This document shows positions 38,095 through 46,712 of a stretch of 64,000 nt of DNA, one piece after another. Source of the stretch: Planomicrobium sp. Y74 (lineage in GTDB: Bacteria > Bacillota > Bacilli > Bacillales_A > Planococcaceae). The DNA lies in contig NZ_RCWH01000001.1 of NCBI RefSeq assembly GCF_003668635.1, forward strand, positions 124,001 to 188,000. Reading direction: 5' to 3'. Made by a program: the position numbers and the translations under genes. Position 1 is the stretch's first letter, and every line of letters begins with the position of its first letter. The notes under the pieces were generated by a model. That model had not been told where the DNA came from, did no database searches, and saw only the letters and a list, made by a program, of their open reading frames with translations.

Positions 38095-38434
38095 GTGGAC
38101 ATTTTGTAAGGAAAGCTTCAGTTTCTTTTGTTGCAATCATCTCACGGTCCTGCATGATCTGTTGGATCTTCTCGATCATCGCATGCCCTATGCCTTCTCC
38201 ACGGTAGGATGGGTTAACGGAAATGTGATGAATTATGAATCGGTCTTCGGCAACTTCAACGCCAAGCAACCCGACAAAATCCTCCCCTTTTTTCCAGAGG
38301 TATAACTGCCAATCAGGATTTTCTTCGTATATATGCATAGTCTGCTGCAGCTTTTTAAGTTCACGCTCTTTCGGCATGAACGACAGCAAACCCATCGCTA
38401 TTTTCTCGAATGATTTTTTGTATCTGAGTAACAT
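38075..38434 (-). CDS. ribT: GNAT acetyltransferase RibT
   Basis: 119-residue GCN5-type N-acetyltransferase. The acetyl-CoA loop is seen as VNPSYRGEGIGHAMIEKI (about 73-90), after FVGLLGVEVAEDRFIIHHISV. It resembles B. subtilis RibT, last gene of the riboflavin operon, whose substrate is unclear. Here no ribDEBAH genes lie upstream; repeats (38510-39192) do. Confidence 0.88.
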   Translation of the reverse strand: MLLRYKKSFEKIAMGLLSFMPKERELKKLQQTMHIYEENPDWQLYLWKKGEDFVGLLGVEVAEDRFIIHHISVNPSYRGEGIGHAMIEKIQQIMQDREMIATKETEAFLTKCPQKKGEL

Positions 38435-38509
38435 AGTAATCCCTCGTTTTCTTCTTGAAACAACTTAACTTATCCTACTATATTCTACCCAATAACTCAA
38501 GTTTTGCAG

Positions 38510-38625
38510 AAAAGCGACAGCGCCCGTTAAGCTCTGAAAGGCATAAGACGTACCAGCGGAGCTGCCTTGGCCGCGCAGCTGGGATGGCTTATGACCCGAA
38601 GAGCTGGGCCGCTGGAGTCTGGACA
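38510..38625. repeat. Palindromic repeat unit E1 (type I)
   Basis: Arms AGCG/CGCT, AGCTCT/AGAGCT, GG/CC and TAAG/CTTA; inner GCtGC opposite GCCGC is imperfect. Starts with the AAAGCGACAG linker and ends GGAGTCTGGACA. Confidence 0.85.
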
Positions 38626-38632
38626 ACATAAA

Positions 38633-38944
38633 TGCGGAAACGGCCGCTCAGCTCCGACAAGCAAGAGATGTACCAAATGTAATTTGAGACATCTCTTTGC
38701 GACGAAGCTAGCGCAGCGATGCAGGAGCAGTAAGGTTTTTCACGATTTGGCGTAGCGGCATCTTTTCAGCCGCTTAGTCTCGAAAAGCGGAAGTGCCTGT
38801 TCAGCTCTGACAGGTATAAGGAAACCCAGCGAAATGGCGACCTTTGCCATGCAGCTGGGTTTCCTTATATCCCGAAGAACTAGGCACTGGAGACTAGACA
38901 CAGTGAGGCTTACGACTCGAGGAGCTGGCCGTTGGAGTCTAGAC
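38633..38944. repeat. Composite repeat unit E2 (type II), interrupted by E3
   Basis: Left part 38633-38774: arms CGGCC and AGCTCC, a GCAAGAGATGT/ACATCTCTTTGC hairpin, the invariant flank (38701-38729), and TTGGCGTAGCGGC to GCCGCT. The right arm resumes at 38901 (CAGTGAGGCTTACG) and ends GGAGTCTAGACA. Between them lies complete unit E3. The uninterrupted E4 shows what the original order was. Confidence 0.85.
38775..38900. repeat. Palindromic repeat unit E3 (type I), inserted in E2
   Basis: Bounded by TAGTCTC and GAGACTA. Arms AGTGCC/GGCACT, AGCTCT/AGAaCT, GG/CC, TAAGG with GAAACCCAGC against GCTGGGTTTC and CTTA, and inner ATGGC/GCCAT. It has the most regular stem of the family. Flanked on both sides by E2 sequence. 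Confidence 0.85.
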
Positions 38945-38950
38945 AACATA

Positions 38951-39069
38951 AATGCGGAAACGGCCGCTCAGCTCCGACAAGCGTAAGACACGCTGGCGTA
39001 GCGGCATCTTTTCAGCCGCTACGCCAGTGAGGCTTACGACTCGAGGAGCTGGCCGTTGGAGTCTGGACA
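38951..39069. repeat. Palindromic repeat unit E4 (type II, intact)
   Basis: Arms AACGGCC/GGCCGTT, AGCTCC/GGAGCT, GCGTAAG with the matching CTTACG, and a perfect 13-base inner stem CTGGCGTAGCGGC with GCCGCTACGCCAG. Ends GGAGTCTGGACA. It lacks the hairpin module found in B2 and E2. Confidence 0.88.
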
Positions 39070-39076
39070 CTAAGAA

Positions 39077-39192
39077 AAACGACAGTGAAGAGCGGGCCCA
39101 TTAGAGGCCCCGCTCTTTGCGACGAAGCAGCGAAGCGATGCAACGCCCTTTCATGTCTCGAAGCTAGCGTAGCGATGCAGAGACAGGAGCAC
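39077..39192. repeat. Repeat unit E5: hairpin module with double core
   Basis: GAAGAGCGGG pairs with CCCGCTCTTT, then GACGAAGCAGCG and CGATGCA (39121-39142). TGTCTC..GAGACA then encloses a second core copy, CGAAGCTAGCGTAGCGATGC, and the unit ends GACAGGAGCAC, as at locus A. Confidence 0.82.
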
Positions 39193-39234
39193 TAAATTGG
39201 CTTATGATTCGAAGTCACTCACACTTCTACAAAA

Positions 39235-39339
39235 TCACACACCCGGGACCTGATCTGCAAAGAAAATCCAATAGACTATACCCCAGCCGACAGCCATCAG
39301 CAATAACAGTATAAGCAGTATGATATTGTTCTTTTTCAT
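39235..39339 (-). CDS. 34-residue membrane peptide coupled to lysA
   Basis: Starts MKKNNIILLILL and continues as one hydrophobic helix (about 5-27) ending FFADQVPGV. Its ATG shares bases with the lysA stop (TAATG), so ribosomes finishing lysA could start it directly. The hydrophobic, basic-start pattern looks like a real small membrane protein. No known family is recognised. Confidence 0.6.
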   Translation of the reverse strand: MKKNNIILLILLLLMAVGWGIVYWIFFADQVPGV

Positions 39340-40658
39340 TACAGTTCCGCCTTCACACCGTATTCAAGATCCAAGCCGACAATGTCTTCAAGTGTTTCAC
39401 GTCTGACAGCAAGCTGATGCTTCCCGTTTTCAGCGAACACTACTGCAGGACGGGCAATCCGGTTATAATTGCTGGCCATTGAATAGCCATATGCACCAGT
39501 ACAGAAAACAGCCAGAATATCCCCTGCTTCCGCTTCCGGCAAAGTTGCCTGTTCAATCAATTTATCCCCGGATTCGCAGCATTTTCCTGCGACCGTATAA
39601 GTTTCAGACAATGCCTGGTGCCCTTTATTAGCAATCATCGAACTATAGGCTGCACCATATAAGGCAGGTCTGATATTATCTGACATACCCCCGTCCACCG
39701 CAATATATTTCCGTATTTCCGGCACTTCTTTCATTGAACCGATGGTATATAACGTTGTACCGGCATCCCCTACAAGTGAGCGCCCCGGCTCAATCCAGAT
39801 TTCGGGAATAGGAAAACCGGAATCTTCCGTAATCTGCTTGACCGTATCGATCATTTCCTTCACATATTGTGATGGTTCAAGCGGTTTGTCTTCTTCTGTA
39901 TAACGGATGCCGAAGCCGCCGCCCAGATTCAGTACTTTACATTGATAATCAAATTCTTTTTGCCATTCCGCCATTTTTGTTACCAGCTTGCCGGCTGCCA
40001 AACGGAATGCGGCTGTATCGAAAATCTGGGAGCCGATGTGGCAATGAAGGCCCAGTACATTCAAATAATCATGCCGGTGCGTCTGTTCAAATGCTTGGTC
40101 AGTCTGACCATTATTAAGATCGAAACCGAATTTAGAATCTTCCTGGCCGGTTGTAATATAGTCATGCGTGTGAGCTTCTATGCCCGGTGTGACCCGCAGC
40201 AGAATATTCATCGGCTGCTTCAACTCTTCCGAAAGAAGCTTCAGCTGGCCGATTTCATGGAAGTTATCAACTACGATACAGCCGATTCCCGCTTCAAAAG
40301 CCATCTGCAATTCACCCAGGCTTTTATTGTTCCCATGAAAATGTATTTTTTCTTTAGGGAAGCCGGCTTTGACCGCTGTGAACAATTCCCCTCCCGAAAC
40401 AACATCGAGGGATAATCCTTCCTGTGCCGCCACTTGATAGATGGCAATGCTTGAAAACGCTTTGCTGGCATAGGCCACCTGGTAACCGACTCCGGCAGTT
40501 TCAAATGTTTCCTGAAATGCGCGCGCCCGTTTCCGGAATAATTCAATATCATAAACAAAAAGCGGCGTTCCGTATTCTTTAGCTAATTCAACCGAATCAA
40601 CGCCTCCGATAGTTAGATGTCCTTGGCCGTCAATGGCTTGTGTACCGTATAAATGCAT
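39339..40658 (-). CDS. lysA: Diaminopimelate decarboxylase
   Basis: PLP enzyme making lysine from meso-diaminopimelate. The PLP lysine is K66 in VAYASKAFS; the C-terminal part has GYSMASNYN and EPGRSLVGDAG. The ATG at 40658 is chosen for AGGAGG just upstream, giving 439 residues. In B. subtilis the spoVA and spoIIA operons lie between lysA and the pupG/drm genes; here only about 60 bases with a terminator separate lysA from pdp. Confidence 0.96.
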   Translation of the reverse strand: MHLYGTQAIDGQGHLTIGGVDSVELAKEYGTPLFVYDIELFRKRARAFQETFETAGVGYQVAYASKAFSSIAIYQVAAQEGLSLDVVSGGELFTAVKAGFPKEKIHFHGNNKSLGELQMAFEAGIGCIVVDNFHEIGQLKLLSEELKQPMNILLRVTPGIEAHTHDYITTGQEDSKFGFDLNNGQTDQAFEQTHRHDYLNVLGLHCHIGSQIFDTAAFRLAAGKLVTKMAEWQKEFDYQCKVLNLGGGFGIRYTEEDKPLEPSQYVKEMIDTVKQITEDSGFPIPEIWIEPGRSLVGDAGTTLYTIGSMKEVPEIRKYIAVDGGMSDNIRPALYGAAYSSMIANKGHQALSETYTVAGKCCESGDKLIEQATLPEAEAGDILAVFCTGAYGYSMASNYNRIARPAVVFAENGKHQLAVRRETLEDIVGLDLEYGVKAEL

Positions 40659-40684
40659 AGTCAACCTCCTAGAATGAGTATTTG

Positions 40685-40717
40685 AAAAAATCTTGCCGGG
40701 AAAACCCGGCAAGATTC
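40685..40717 (-). terminator. pdp terminator
   Basis: TCTTGCCGGG and CCCGGCAAGA form a perfect ten-base stem with an AAAA loop, followed on the minus strand by six T. It separates deoB-pdp from lysA. Confidence 0.92.
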
Positions 40718-40719
40718 TT

Positions 40720-42024
40720 TTAGTCAGTGATCAATTTTGAAATCAGTTGGATTTTCTCAACAGCTTCATCTTTGAATTCTATACTATTATATAACATCTC
40801 TGTGCATTGCGCGATATCCTCTGTATTTGAATAGACAGTTGCGATTGCTTCGCCTTTTTTGACGAAGTCGCCGACTTTCTTATGAAGAACGATGCCGACT
40901 GCAAGATCGATTTCCGATTCTTTCGTCGCTCTTCCTGCTCCGAGGACCATTGCCGCTGTACCGATTTCATCAGCTTCCATGAAGGAGATATAACCTTCTT
41001 TTTGCGAAGGCACTTCTTTTACGAATTTTGCCTGCGGCAATAAGCTGACGTCATCCACTACTGCAGAATTTCCGCCTTGTGCTTTGATGAACTGGCGGAA
41101 GATATCCAACGCTTTACCGTTAGCGATAACTTCTTCCAGCATGTTGCGTGCTTCTTCCAGGCTGTCAGCTTTTCCGCCGACTACAACCATCTGGCTTCCT
41201 AGAACCAGACACAATTCCGTTAAATCTCCTGGCCCTTTGCCCTGCAATGTTTCAATGGCTTCTTTGACTTCCAGTGCGTTACCGATTGCAAAGCCAAGCG
41301 GCTGGCTCATATCTGAAATGATTGCCATTGTTTTGCGTCCGGTTGCATTGCCGATGCCGACCATTGCATGCGCCAATTCTTCAGCATCTTCAGCTGTTTT
41401 CATAAATGCGCCTTCGCCGGTTTTTACATCAAGTACGATGGCGTCCGCTCCGGCAGCAATCTTCTTGCTCATGATTGAGCTTGCAATCAATGGGATACTG
41501 TTTACAGTCGCCGTTACGTCACGAAGTGCGTAAAGCTTTTTATCTGCAGGCGTCAAGTTGCCGCTCTGGCCGATGACTGCCACTTTAATATCGTTTACCT
41601 GCTTGATGAAATCTTCGGTGGACAATTCCACGTGGAATCCTTCAATCGCTTCAAGTTTATCTATCGTACCGCCTGTGTGGCCCAGTCCGCGCCCGCTCAT
41701 TTTCGCTACCGGCACGCCGCATGCAGCAACCAATGGCCCTAGCACCAATGTCGTTGTGTCACCGACACCGCCAGTTGAATGTTTATCTACCTTAATGCCG
41801 TCGATGGCCGACAAGTCGATCTGATCGCCTGAAGCCGCCATGGCCATTGTAAGATCTGCACGTTCACGGTCGGTCATGTTCTGGAAGTAAGTGGCCATCA
41901 GGAATGCGCTCACTTGGTAATCATCGATGTCGCCAGCTGTATAGCCCGTTACTATAAATTGAATTTCTTCAGTCGAAAGTTCAAGTCCGTCTCTTTTTTT
42001 CTCAATCAAATCTACCATTCTCAT
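40720..42024 (-). CDS. pdp: Pyrimidine-nucleoside phosphorylase
   Basis: Splits pyrimidine nucleosides with phosphate into base and ribose- or deoxyribose-1-phosphate. The phosphate/substrate site KHSTGGVGD is at 81-89 and the family signature [11 protein letters not shown] near 111. The ATG at 42024 is preferred since AAGGCGG lies nine bases upstream; 434 residues. It follows deoB, which uses its product. In B. subtilis pupG, a purine enzyme, sits here. Confidence 0.95.
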   Translation of the reverse strand: MRMVDLIEKKRDGLELSTEEIQFIVTGYTAGDIDDYQVSAFLMATYFQNMTDRERADLTMAMAASGDQIDLSAIDGIKVDKHSTGGVGDTTTLVLGPLVAACGVPVAKMSGRGLGHTGGTIDKLEAIEGFHVELSTEDFIKQVNDIKVAVIGQSGNLTPADKKLYALRDVTATVNSIPLIASSIMSKKIAAGADAIVLDVKTGEGAFMKTAEDAEELAHAMVGIGNATGRKTMAIISDMSQPLGFAIGNALEVKEAIETLQGKGPGDLTELCLVLGSQMVVVGGKADSLEEARNMLEEVIANGKALDIFRQFIKAQGGNSAVVDDVSLLPQAKFVKEVPSQKEGYISFMEADEIGTAAMVLGAGRATKESEIDLAVGIVLHKKVGDFVKKGEAIATVYSNTEDIAQCTEMLYNSIEFKDEAVEKIQLISKLITD

Positions 42025-42042
42025 GAATGTCATCCGCCTTTT

Positions 42043-43227
42043 TCATTTTAATTTGGATAGAAAACTTGTACCGAATTCCGGCATCGGCACGGAGAAATTC
42101 TCTGCAATTGTTGCGCCGATATCTGCAAACGTGGAACCAAGCCCAAGTTCTTTACCTGTTTCAAATCTTGGTGAATAAGCCAATAATGGAACAAATTCAC
42201 GTGTATGGTCAGTCCCAGGGAAAGTCGGGTCATTGCCATGGTCTGCAGTGATTATCAATAAATCGTTACTGTCCATCTTTTCAAGAACCTCAGGCAAACG
42301 GCGGTCAAATTCTTCCAATGCTTCACCGTATCCTTTCGGGTCGCGGCGATGGCCGAACAAAGCATCAAAATCCACCAGGTTAAGGAAACTCAAACCATTG
42401 AAATCTTCACCAGCTACAGCAGCCAATTTGTCCATTCCATCCCCATTATCTTTAGTGCGGAGCGCTTTTGTCACACCCGCTCCATTGTAGATGTCATCGA
42501 TTTTTCCAATGGCTATTACATCTTTTCCATTATCCTTCAATTCGTTCATGACAGTGCGGTTGAACGGAGTCAAAGCATAATCATGGCGGTTTGAAGTCCG
42601 TTTGAAAGCACCTTCTTTACCGATGAAAGGACGGGCGATGACTCGGCCGACGAGAAACTCAGGAGATAGAGTCAATTCCCGTGCAATTTCACAAATTTTA
42701 TATAATTCCTCAAGCGGAACGACCTCTTCGTGAGCAGCAATCTGAAGCACCGGGTCAGCAGACGTATACACAATAATTGCCCCTGTTTCCATGTGCTCTG
42801 CCCCAAGTTCATCAAGAATCTCGGTACCGCTGGCTGGCTTATTGCCAATCACTTTGCGGCCAGTTTTCTCTTCCAATTGCGTGATCAGTTCTGGCGGAAA
42901 CCCTTCAGGGTACACTTTAAACGGGGTGTCGATGTTCAAGCCCATGATTTCCCAGTGTCCTGTCATCGTGTCTTTACCGACAGATGCTTCCTGCAGTCTG
43001 CCGTAAAAAGCTTCAGGAGAAGAAACCGGTAAAATCCCTTGGACCGTTTTTATATTTCCAAGACCCAATTTTTCCATATTAGGCATATTAAGACCGTCGA
43101 TGGATTCTGCTATATGGCCAAGTGTATCCGAACCGGTATCCCCGAACGCTGCCGCGTCAGGAGCTTCACCGATACCCACTGAATCCAAAACAACTAAATG
43201 AATGCGGTTAAAAACTTTATTTGTCAT
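42043..43227 (-). CDS. deoB: Phosphopentomutase
   Basis: Alkaline-phosphatase-fold enzyme interconverting ribose-1- and ribose-5-phosphate and their deoxy forms. Metal-binding residues appear in [14 protein letters not shown] and [16 protein letters not shown]; the phosphorylated threonine is in GKDTMTGHW near 87. Length 394 matches. A strong GGAGGATATT-type ribosome site precedes it. It works with pdp, 18 bases downstream, in nucleoside salvage. Confidence 0.96.
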   Translation of the reverse strand: MTNKVFNRIHLVVLDSVGIGEAPDAAAFGDTGSDTLGHIAESIDGLNMPNMEKLGLGNIKTVQGILPVSSPEAFYGRLQEASVGKDTMTGHWEIMGLNIDTPFKVYPEGFPPELITQLEEKTGRKVIGNKPASGTEILDELGAEHMETGAIIVYTSADPVLQIAAHEEVVPLEELYKICEIARELTLSPEFLVGRVIARPFIGKEGAFKRTSNRHDYALTPFNRTVMNELKDNGKDVIAIGKIDDIYNGAGVTKALRTKDNGDGMDKLAAVAGEDFNGLSFLNLVDFDALFGHRRDPKGYGEALEEFDRRLPEVLEKMDSNDLLIITADHGNDPTFPGTDHTREFVPLLAYSPRFETGKELGLGSTFADIGATIAENFSVPMPEFGTSFLSKLK

Positions 43228-43296
43228 TTTAATATCCTCCTTATTTACATTTATATTCTAACATATAATTCTCTATTGTCAGATGTCTGACCTATT

Positions 43297-44199
43297 TTAA
43301 GCTCTCGGATGAAATTGTGAATAGACGTCTTTCAGCCTTGTCTTACTCACATGCGTATAAATTTGAGTAGTCGAAATATCAGCGTGTCCAAGCATTTCCT
43401 GGACTGCCCGAAGATCCGCTCCGTTTTCTATTAAATGCGTAGCAAATGAGTGTCTTAATGTATGCGGTGTCAATTCTTTCTGAATCCCAGCTTTTTGTGC
43501 ATGCTGTTTCAGCAATTTCCAAAAACCCTGCCTAGTAAGTCTTTTACCCCGTTGGTTGATGAATAATGCGTCAGTCGCCACACCTGTTTTCGACAGTTCA
43601 CTGCGAGGGCCTGATAAATAGTCCCTGCAGGACGCGAGAGCTGATTTGCCCAGTGGAATAATACGCTCCTTGCCACCTTTCCCAAAGCAACGGACAAAAC
43701 CCATCGTCAAATTGACATCTTCCATATCGAGATTGATGCATTCGCTGACACGCATCCCGCTGGCATACAACAGTTCAAGCATTGCCTGATCTCTTTTGCC
43801 GTTCGCTTTTGAAGTGTCCGGCGCCTCTATTAGGGCATCCACTTCTTCTATTGATAAGATATTAGGCAGTTTCTTGTCCATTTGTGGCATCTCGAGGTGT
43901 ACAGTAGGATCTTTATCCACAATCCGTTCCCTGATGAGGAATTGATGAAAAGAACGGATAGACGAAATATGCCGGGCTACGGTTCTTGACGACATGGTGG
44001 TTTCTTTCAAGTGGCTGAGGTGATTCAGAATATGTACTCTTTCGACAATGCGCAGTGAATCCAGCTGTTCTACTTCTTTCAAGTATTGAAGGTAACTTTT
44101 TAAGTCGCGCTCATAGGATGTTAACGTGTTAGCAGCGAGCTGCCTTTCAACTCTCAGAAACTGCAAATAGTCATCCAATGCATCTTTTGCGTATTTCAT
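43297..44199 (-). CDS. xerD: Tyrosine recombinase XerD
   Basis: Resolves chromosome dimers at dif together with a XerC/CodV partner. Catalytic residues R150, H246, R249, H272 and Y281 are all present ([31 protein letters not shown]). The 300-residue size and place between fur and deoB match B. subtilis ripX. No dif site was seen in the window. Confidence 0.95.
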   Translation of the reverse strand: MKYAKDALDDYLQFLRVERQLAANTLTSYERDLKSYLQYLKEVEQLDSLRIVERVHILNHLSHLKETTMSSRTVARHISSIRSFHQFLIRERIVDKDPTVHLEMPQMDKKLPNILSIEEVDALIEAPDTSKANGKRDQAMLELLYASGMRVSECINLDMEDVNLTMGFVRCFGKGGKERIIPLGKSALASCRDYLSGPRSELSKTGVATDALFINQRGKRLTRQGFWKLLKQHAQKAGIQKELTPHTLRHSFATHLIENGADLRAVQEMLGHADISTTQIYTHVSKTRLKDVYSQFHPRA

Positions 44200-44270
44200 T
44201 TTCTGTGCCTCCTTCTTTTATCACAATGTTTGTACACAATAACGCAGAAACAATAATTCTACCTAAATAA

Positions 44271-44299
44271 AAACAAAAAAACGGCCATTACTGGCCGTT
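44271..44299 (-). terminator. fur terminator
   Basis: AACGGCCA and TGGCCGTT pair around TTAC; the minus strand continues with seven T. The fur stop codon touches the stem. Confidence 0.9.
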
Positions 44300-44777
44300 A
44301 CTCTCTTTCGCCTCGATTTTCTGATGAATCCTGTGAGCTGCGGTCATGGCAGCGCCAACAGATGCCATGGAAAGTAAGACGGTGGTCTTTAATTTGAAAG
44401 TTCCAGCGTTTTTCTACTACACTTTCTACATCTTCCAGCAAATCTTCCTGTATTTCATCAACTGCCCCACATTCCAGGCAAACCAGATGGTGATGGAAAT
44501 GTGCAGCACCTTCCTGGCGCAAATCATAGCGTGATACGCCATCACCAAAATTTATTTTGTCGACAATTTTTAATTCAGTTAATAGCTCCAACGTCCGATA
44601 AACAGTAGCCAGCCCGATTTCCGGTGCGATATCCTTCACTAACAGATAGACGTCTTCTGCACTTAGATGGTCCTCTTCATGGTCTAGCAATACTCGAACT
44701 GTCGCTTCGCGCTGTGGCGTCAATTTATAGCTCGCAGCGTGTAATTGCTTCTTGATCCGATCAATCCTGGTTTCCAT
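44298..44777 (-). CDS. fur: Ferric uptake repressor Fur
   Basis: Iron-responsive repressor of 159 residues: N-terminal winged helix (about 10-80, RTLELLTELKIV), then metal ligands HFHHHLVC (H93, H95-97), and the structural zinc cysteines C100, C103, C140 and C143. It could be PerR or Zur by fold, but position beside xerD is that of fur in B. subtilis. A perfect PerR-type box lies upstream. Confidence 0.9.
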   Translation of the reverse strand: METRIDRIKKQLHAASYKLTPQREATVRVLLDHEEDHLSAEDVYLLVKDIAPEIGLATVYRTLELLTELKIVDKINFGDGVSRYDLRQEGAAHFHHHLVCLECGAVDEIQEDLLEDVESVVEKRWNFQIKDHRLTFHGICWRCHDRSSQDSSENRGERE

Positions 44778-44803
44778 GCGACGCCCTCCCTCAAACTGAC
44801 TCT

Positions 44804-44833
44804 ATTATATCAAATGTCAGTTCTCAATTACAA
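44804..44833 (-). promoter_or_regulatory. Likely fur promoter
   Basis: The minus strand has TTGTAA (44828-44833) and TATAAT (44804-44809) with an 18-base spacer, 27 bases before the fur start. A second possible promoter overlaps the PerR box further upstream. Confidence 0.55.
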
Positions 44834-44853
44834 GGATACATGCCGCCATTTAT

Positions 44854-44868
44854 TTATAATGATTATAA
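44854..44868. promoter_or_regulatory. PerR-type operator upstream of fur
   Basis: TTATAATGATTATAA is a perfect 7-1-7 inverted repeat and an exact match to the PerR box consensus. In B. subtilis fur is under PerR control. PerR itself is not in the window. Confidence 0.8.
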
Positions 44869-44881
44869 TGTGAAAATCGTA

Positions 44882-45433
44882 CTAATTATCAATTGATAAT
44901 CGTTGTTTGGCCCAGAGTATGGCAAAAGCTGTTTTTGCATCATAAATGCGGTTGTCCTGCATCATTTCTTCAGCTTCTTCTATTGAAACTTCCATCAACT
45001 CAACGAACTCGTCTTCATCGAGTACAGCACCGGGTCCTGCTTCATGCAAGCCTTTTGCAAGAAACAAGTGGACCACTTCATCGGCAAAGCCAGGAGATGT
45101 TGAAAATGACTGGATGAGCTCGAGTGAATCGGCGGTATATCCAGTTTCTTCTTCCAATTCCCGCATTGCTGTTGTCTCAGGAGCCTCCCCTTTTTCAAGT
45201 TTGCCGGCCGGCACCTCGATGATCGACCGTTCCAATGCTTTTCTATACTGCTCCACCATAATGATTTTATTTTCCGGAGTGATTGCGAGGATCGCCACAG
45301 CACCAGGGTGTTCGATTAATTCCCTTTTAGAAGTACGGCCATTTGGCAAGCTAACTTCATCAACTTTAAGGTTTATAATTTTCCCTTCATATATACGCTC
45401 TGAACTGATTGTTTTTTCTTCAAATTTTTTCAT
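44882..45433 (-). CDS. nudF: ADP-ribose pyrophosphatase (Nudix)
   Basis: Hydrolyses ADP-ribose to AMP and ribose-5-phosphate. The Nudix box is complete (GKLEKGEAPETTAMRELEEE, about 77-96, then TGY). The 183 residues and place near fur match B. subtilis nudF (yqkG). A 16-base palindrome overlaps the stop codon. It diverges from the aldo/keto reductase gene. Confidence 0.94.
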   Translation of the reverse strand: MKKFEEKTISSERIYEGKIINLKVDEVSLPNGRTSKRELIEHPGAVAILAITPENKIIMVEQYRKALERSIIEVPAGKLEKGEAPETTAMRELEEETGYTADSLELIQSFSTSPGFADEVVHLFLAKGLHEAGPGAVLDEDEFVELMEVSIEEAEEMMQDNRIYDAKTAFAILWAKQRLSIDN

Positions 45434-45514
45434 TTTGCGCCCCGTTTCATTTGTGATTTTTCTACCGCAAAGTATACCATAGGTAGAACAATATTCTAAA
45501 TGAGGTGTTATAAG

Positions 45515-46417
45515 TTGAATATGAAAAATTTGGGAACCAGCAATCTAGAAGTAAGTGAAATTGCTCTCGGCTGCATGTCATTGCCAAACAATCTAAAAGA
45601 AGCACAAGGCATCATAGACCAAGCACTGAATGTTGGAATCAACTATTTTGACACTGCCGACCTTTACGGCAAAGGCCAAAATGAAGAAGTCGTGGGACAA
45701 GCCCTTGGCAGCCGCCGCCAGGAAATCATTTTGGCTACAAAAGTCGGCAACCAATGGGATCCACATTCAGACCAGGTAACTTGGAACCCTTCGGCAGACT
45801 ATATCAAATCCCAAGTGCACGAGAGCCTGCGGAGATTGAAGACGGATTATATCGATTTGTACCAGCTGCATGGCGGCATGATTACAGATCCGTCAGATGA
45901 AACGATTGAAGCTTTTGAAACTCTTAAAAAAGAAGGGTTGATCCGTGAGTATGGAATATCTTCAATCCGCCCTAATGTCATCAAACGCTTTATGGAACAA
46001 AGTGCAATTGTTTCGATCATGATGCAATACAGCCTCCTTGACCGCCGCCCGGAGGAGTTCCTCGACGAAATCGGTGCTTCTGGAATATCGGTGGTGACCC
46101 GCGGCACTTTGGCCAAAGGATTATTGACATCTGAAGCTCTGGAACGTGCTAAAGATAAGAATGGTTATATGGATTATAGCCAAGAGGAACTTGAAAAATC
46201 CCTTAATGAATTGCTTTCCATCGAACCAAATTTAAATGCACTGGCATTGCATGCCGCTCTGCAGCACGGCACAGTTGCTTCAATCGTTGCAGGAGCGAGC
46301 TCAGCTGCCCAAATCCGGGATACGATCGCTGCTTATGATACCTCCATTTCAGCGGACCAAATTAATATGGCTAAGAAAATTACAATGAAGGCTAAATATA
46401 TAGAACACCGGGAATAG
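45515..46417 (+). CDS. yqkF: Aldo/keto reductase, YqkF-like
   Basis: NADPH-dependent reductase of unknown substrate. The catalytic tetrad is visible: D and Y in DTADLYGKG (about 48-56), K in LATKVG, H in YQLHGG. The start is put at TTG (45515) because GAGGTG lies seven bases upstream; an ATG six bases later is the alternative. About 300 residues. Divergent from nudF, as in B. subtilis. Confidence 0.88.
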   Translation: MNMKNLGTSNLEVSEIALGCMSLPNNLKEAQGIIDQALNVGINYFDTADLYGKGQNEEVVGQALGSRRQEIILATKVGNQWDPHSDQVTWNPSADYIKSQVHESLRRLKTDYIDLYQLHGGMITDPSDETIEAFETLKKEGLIREYGISSIRPNVIKRFMEQSAIVSIMMQYSLLDRRPEEFLDEIGASGISVVTRGTLAKGLLTSEALERAKDKNGYMDYSQEELEKSLNELLSIEPNLNALALHAALQHGTVASIVAGASSAAQIRDTIAAYDTSISADQINMAKKITMKAKYIEHRE

Positions 46418-46466
46418 AATAAAACATTATTGTTTACTGTATTTTTTTGAAGTTAGAATACCGACA

Positions 46467-46504
46467 GGGCAAATACAGTTTCAATTGTATTTACCCTTCT
46501 TTTG
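46467..46504 (+). terminator. Terminator after yqkF
   Basis: GGGCAAATACA and TGTATTTACCC pair with one mismatch; TTCTTTTG follows on the plus strand. Confidence 0.75.
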
Positions 46505-46712
46505 TAATAGACTGAATAGTAAGAATTATTCGCTTAATTAGAAAGTATTAGTACGAAAGTTACTTGGTTTCAAGCCTTATGCGTGTTGTAATGTTATTAG
46601 GCCCTCAAACTGTATAGATAAGATCTTAAACTTTTACATAACAGCCAGATTTTTTCAGCCCACCTAAGATAAGCTGAGTGTAAAAAAATATCGACAGAAA
46701 GGTCAGCATATA

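Larger units (their letters stand above)
38435..39234. other. Intergenic region between ribT and the lysA operon
   Basis: About 800 bases, the largest gene-free stretch. Nearly all of it is repeat locus E (38510-39192), a string of five units joined by AAAAGCG-type linkers. The ribT promoter should lie at 38435-38510. Confidence 0.85.

Noticed and set aside
38510-39192. CRISPR array
   Set aside because: The units are long, palindromic and diverged, without regular short repeats and unique spacers; no cas gene is present.
43297-44199. Phage integrase
   Set aside because: Sequence length, catalytic residues and place next to fur and deoB identify the housekeeping XerD.
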